A DNA stretch of 37,944 nt, from positions 1 to 37,944 of the forward strand of contig CAITXW010000056.1 in the NCBI GenBank assembly GCA_903896425.1. Direction: 5' to 3'. Below, piece after piece: positions 35,671-37,944 of the stretch; position 1 is the stretch's first letter, and the number at the start of each line of letters is the position of its first letter. Below the pieces are notes generated by a model. That model was not told the DNA's origin, made no database searches, and was given only the letters and a program-made list of their open reading frames with translations. This DNA comes from an uncultured beta proteobacterium. GTDB lineage: Bacteria > Pseudomonadota > Gammaproteobacteria > Burkholderiales > Burkholderiaceae_C. The translations under genes and the position numbers were made by a program.

Positions 35671-36228
35671 ATGGACCCTAACTCTCAAGTGGTGATTGAC
35701 GACACGCGCATCTGGCTCGAGCGCGCCGTGATCGGGCTGAATCTGTGCCCGTTTGCCAAGAGCGTGCACGTCAAAGGGCAGGTTCACTATGCCGTCAGTG
35801 CCGCCCGCAACGCCGCGCAACTGCAGGCGGATCTGGTGCTGGAACTCAAGGCCCTGGTGGCCGAAGATGCTTCGGTACGTGACACCACACTGCTGATCGC
35901 TCCCGACTGTCTGGCAGACTTTCTGGATTTCAACGATTTTCTGGAAGATGCCGACCAGGCCTTGGCCGATCTGGAACTCGACGGTGTCTTGCAGATTGCC
36001 GCTTTGCATCCTCTGTTCCAGTTCGCCGGCACCGACGTGGATGACATCACCAATTTCACCAATCGCTCACCTTACCCAACGCTGCATCTGCTGCGAGAGG
36101 AGAGCGTGGACCGGGCCGTTGCGGCCTTCCCGGAGGCTGAATCAATTTTCGAGAAGAACATCCAGACCATGGAGGAACTCGGCCTCGAAGGCTGGGCCAA
36201 ACTCGGGGTCGGGCGCTCACAAACATGA
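35671..36228 (+). CDS. DUF1415 family protein
   Basis: 185 residues, starting 10 bases after dgt. The signature GLNLCPFAKSVHVKGQVHYAVS near residues 22-43 and the central LDFNDFLEDADQAL, HPLFQFAGT and NRSPYPTLHLLREESVDRA are characteristic of DUF1415. It is cytosolic with no signal peptide. The biochemical function is unknown. The single cysteine in NLCPFAK is conserved in the family and could be functional, but this is inference. Its TGA overlaps the methyltransferase start (ATGA, 36225-36228). Confidence 0.92.
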   Translation: MDPNSQVVIDDTRIWLERAVIGLNLCPFAKSVHVKGQVHYAVSAARNAAQLQADLVLELKALVAEDASVRDTTLLIAPDCLADFLDFNDFLEDADQALADLELDGVLQIAALHPLFQFAGTDVDDITNFTNRSPYPTLHLLREESVDRAVAAFPEAESIFEKNIQTMEELGLEGWAKLGVGRSQT

Positions 36229-37100
36229 AGAACAAAAAAGCGCAGACCGTTGATGTTCCGCCGGAAATCAGGCCGGGTCAGTCGATCGAGTTGCTCAAGG
36301 AACTGCACATCCTGACACCCGATGGCCGGATGAATCAGGATTCGCGCCGCAAGCTCAAGCAGGTTTACCACCTGTTTCAGTTCATCGAGAAGATGCTGTT
36401 GGACTTGCCGCTGGAGCCCGGCGCCGGCATCACGCTGGCTGATCATGGCGCCGGTAAGTCGTATCTCGGTTTTATTTTGTATGACTTGTTTTTCAAGGCG
36501 CGGCCAAGCGGCCACATTTATGGCATCGAGACCCGCGCAGAGCTGGTGCAGAAATCGCGCGAACTGGCAACGCGGCTGGGGTTTGATTGCATGTCGTTTT
36601 TGAACCTGACGGTGGCCGAATCTGCCGGCGCGGACGAAATGCCTGAGCGCATCGATGTTGTGACCGCTTTGCATGCCTGCGACACGGCAACTGACGACGC
36701 GATTGCTTTTGGCCTGCAAAAACATGCGAAGCTGATGGTGCTGGTGCCCTGCTGCCAGGCCGAGGTTGCGCGCCGCCTGAGTGAGCACAAGGCGCTGTCC
36801 CTGTCACGCACGCCGCTGGCCGAACTCTGGCGCCACCCGCTGCACACGCGCGAGATTGGCAGCCAAATCACCAATGTCCTGCGTTGCCTGTACCTGGAAG
36901 CTTCGGGTTACCAGGTCACCGTGACCGAACTGGTGGGCTGGGAGCACAGCATGAAAAACGAACTCATCATGGCGCGCTACACCGGGCAAAGAAAGCGCAG
37001 CGCCGCTGAGCGACTGCGCGCCCTGTTGCACGAATTTGGCCTGGACGCCATGCTGGAAACGCGGTTTCGCCTCGTCGGGCCAGCAATCGAAGCGGACTGA
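36225..37100 (+). CDS. Class I SAM-dependent methyltransferase (Methyltransf_32-like)
   Basis: 291 residues, translationally coupled to the DUF1415 gene. The SAM-binding motif I is LADHGAGKSYLGFILYD (about 71-87). IYGIETRAELVQKS is the motif II region with an acidic residue for the ribose, and VVTALHACDTATDDAI is the family-typical post-motif, followed by LVPCCQAEVARRL. These features match the PF13679 group. The substrate is unknown. The DHGAGK form differs from the more usual DxGxGxG but keeps a glycine-rich turn. Confidence 0.9.
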   Translation: MKNKKAQTVDVPPEIRPGQSIELLKELHILTPDGRMNQDSRRKLKQVYHLFQFIEKMLLDLPLEPGAGITLADHGAGKSYLGFILYDLFFKARPSGHIYGIETRAELVQKSRELATRLGFDCMSFLNLTVAESAGADEMPERIDVVTALHACDTATDDAIAFGLQKHAKLMVLVPCCQAEVARRLSEHKALSLSRTPLAELWRHPLHTREIGSQITNVLRCLYLEASGYQVTVTELVGWEHSMKNELIMARYTGQRKRSAAERLRALLHEFGLDAMLETRFRLVGPAIEAD

Positions 37101-37105
37101 ATCCG

Positions 37106-37801
37106 ATGGCGCGCCTGCCCCGCCTCACCTTGCCCGGTTTCACGCACCACGTGATCCAGCGCGGCAACAACCGGCAGGCTATCTTTGCAAGCAGTGCCGA
37201 CTACCAGATGCTGCTCGATCTGCTGGAGGAGAACGCGCGCAAGTTTGACGTTGCCATCCACGCCTATGTGCTGATGAGCAACCACTTCCATCTGCTGCTT
37301 ACGCCGCAGACACCTGATGGCTTGCCGCAGATGATGCAGGCGCTAGGCCGGCGTTACGTGCGCTACTTCAATGACAGCCAGCAACGCAGCGGAACTTTGT
37401 GGGAAGGTCGCTACAAGTCAGCGCTGATCCAGTCAGAACGCTATCTGCTGGCTTGCATGGCCTATATCGACCTCAATCCGCTGCGGGCTGGCTTGGTGGC
37501 GGCGCCGGGCGACTATCCGTGGTCCAGCTATGGGCACTACACCGGAGTGCGTGTCGACAAGCTGATTACGCCCCATGCGCTGATGTGGGAGCTTGGCAAC
37601 ACGCCCTTTGCCCGGGAGGCTGCGTATGCCGAATTGGTGCAAGCAGGCATCAATCCGACGCAACAATCGGCTTTGATCGACTCGGCTTTGCGCGGTTGGG
37701 CATTGGGTGAGCCTGATTTTGTGGCGGATTTGCAAAAGAGAACGGATCGTCGTGTCATGCGGCGCAGCGCGGGCAGACCGGTTTCGGCTTCCAAAAAATA
37801 G
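37106..37801 (+). CDS. REP-associated tyrosine transposase (RAYT, Y1/HUH family)
   Basis: 231 residues. The TnpA_REP/IS200-like signature is clear: MARLPRLTLPGFTHHVIQRGNNRQAIF at the start, the HUH-type metal-binding pair H60-F-H62 in YVLMSNHFHLLL, and YIDLNPLRAGLV (about 120-131), whose tyrosine (Y120) is the probable nucleophile. RAYTs are domesticated single-strand nucleases that act on REP palindromes; they are not usually flanked by IS ends. The gene begins 5 bases after the methyltransferase stop and is followed by a palindromic AT-rich element. Confidence 0.95.
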   Translation: MARLPRLTLPGFTHHVIQRGNNRQAIFASSADYQMLLDLLEENARKFDVAIHAYVLMSNHFHLLLTPQTPDGLPQMMQALGRRYVRYFNDSQQRSGTLWEGRYKSALIQSERYLLACMAYIDLNPLRAGLVAAPGDYPWSSYGHYTGVRVDKLITPHALMWELGNTPFAREAAYAELVQAGINPTQQSALIDSALRGWALGEPDFVADLQKRTDRRVMRRSAGRPVSASKK

Positions 37802-37856
37802 CGCCAAAGGCTTTCTTTTGCTAAAAAAGCGTGTTACGGCGTCGATTTCAATATGT

Positions 37857-37912
37857 CCCCAATTATTTCTTGAATATTAAAGTCAACAAATAATTGGAAT
37901 CTGACCCCAATT
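37857..37912. repeat. Palindromic element downstream of RAYT (REP-like)
   Basis: Arms CCAATTATTTCTTG (37859-37872) and CAACAAATAATTGG (37884-37897) match at 13 of 14 positions around an 11-base loop. The octamer CCCCAATT occurs at 37857-37864 and again in direct orientation at 37905-37912. RAYT genes are commonly flanked by such palindromes, and CCCCAATT-type elements often trail these genes. No second copy was found elsewhere in the window by eye. The surrounding 37802-37944 holds no gene. Confidence 0.65.
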
Positions 37913-37944
37913 GTTTTGCTTGGCACTTTTGTTGCGTTGCGGTA

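Noticed and set aside
37802-37832. GCCAAAG...CTTTTGC hairpin after the RAYT gene as terminator
   Set aside because: One mismatch in a 7-base stem and no clean T-run; not convincing.

Overview
This window looks like a chromosomal segment of a betaproteobacterium of the order Burkholderiales, most likely Comamonadaceae (Rhodoferax/Polaromonas-like). The placement is inferred from gene content and protein character: a metK / lipid A acyltransferase divergon, engB divergent from a cytochrome c4 gene, lptM-lysA divergent from cyaY, mrcA divergent from pilMNOPQ, and aroK/aroB/dgt. Genes are tightly packed, with many ATGA, GTGA or TGATG stop/start overlaps. I saw no rRNA, tRNA, CRISPR array or classical insertion sequence.

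Layout. 119-2587 (-): a FFLEELY-motif protein gene and fadD. 2742-3980 (+): a Bcr/CflA-type drug exporter. 4041-6611 (+): a perfect LexA box, a short out-of-frame remnant of imuA, and a long dnaE2 (imuC) reading frame lacking its N-terminal PHP domain; this looks like an internally deleted imuA-imuB-dnaE2 mutagenesis cassette. 6649-7239 (-): a PlsC-like acyltransferase. 7435-9765 (+): a membrane-anchored sialidase-like protein and a multi-pass membrane protein whose reading frame runs into the convergent glycosyltransferase gene. 9130-13983 (-): metK, a GT9 glycosyltransferase, a GtrA-like protein and an ArnT-like GT39/83 transferase, apparently one operon. 14172-15868 (+): two tandem lipid A acyltransferases. 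15865-17465 (-): engB and an epoxide-hydrolase-like gene. 17544-18218 (+): cytochrome c4 followed by a strong intrinsic terminator. 18326-19953 (+): msrP-msrQ, periplasmic methionine sulfoxide repair. 19957-21410 (-): lptM and lysA. 21423-21746 (+): cyaY. 21736-24123 (-): penicillin-binding protein 1A.

24390-30043 (+): pilMNOPQ, the type IV pilus alignment complex and secretin, followed by aroK. In many Burkholderiales aroB and dgt follow aroK directly. Here about 3.4 kb intervenes, carrying a gene for an 831-residue lipoprotein built of about nine tandem Ig-like modules and, on the other strand, a 112-residue lipoprotein gene. 33416-37100 (+): aroB, dgt, a DUF1415 gene and a methyltransferase gene. 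37106-37801 (+): a REP-associated HUH/Y1 transposase (RAYT), followed by a palindromic element that may be its cognate sequence.

How the genes work together: much of the window serves the cell envelope (lipid A acylation, glycan transfer, PBP1A, lptM, type IV pilus, lipoproteins, MsrPQ). The rest covers core metabolism (SAM, lysine and shikimate synthesis, fatty acid activation, dNTP control). The most unusual points are the SOS-box-driven headless dnaE2 with its imuA scar, the stop-less convergent junction at 9130-9765, the Ig-repeat lipoprotein between aroK and aroB, and the RAYT with its adjacent palindrome. I did not find a clearly new multi-gene system. The best candidates for undescribed biology are the sialidase-like/membrane protein pair and the Ig-repeat lipoprotein.
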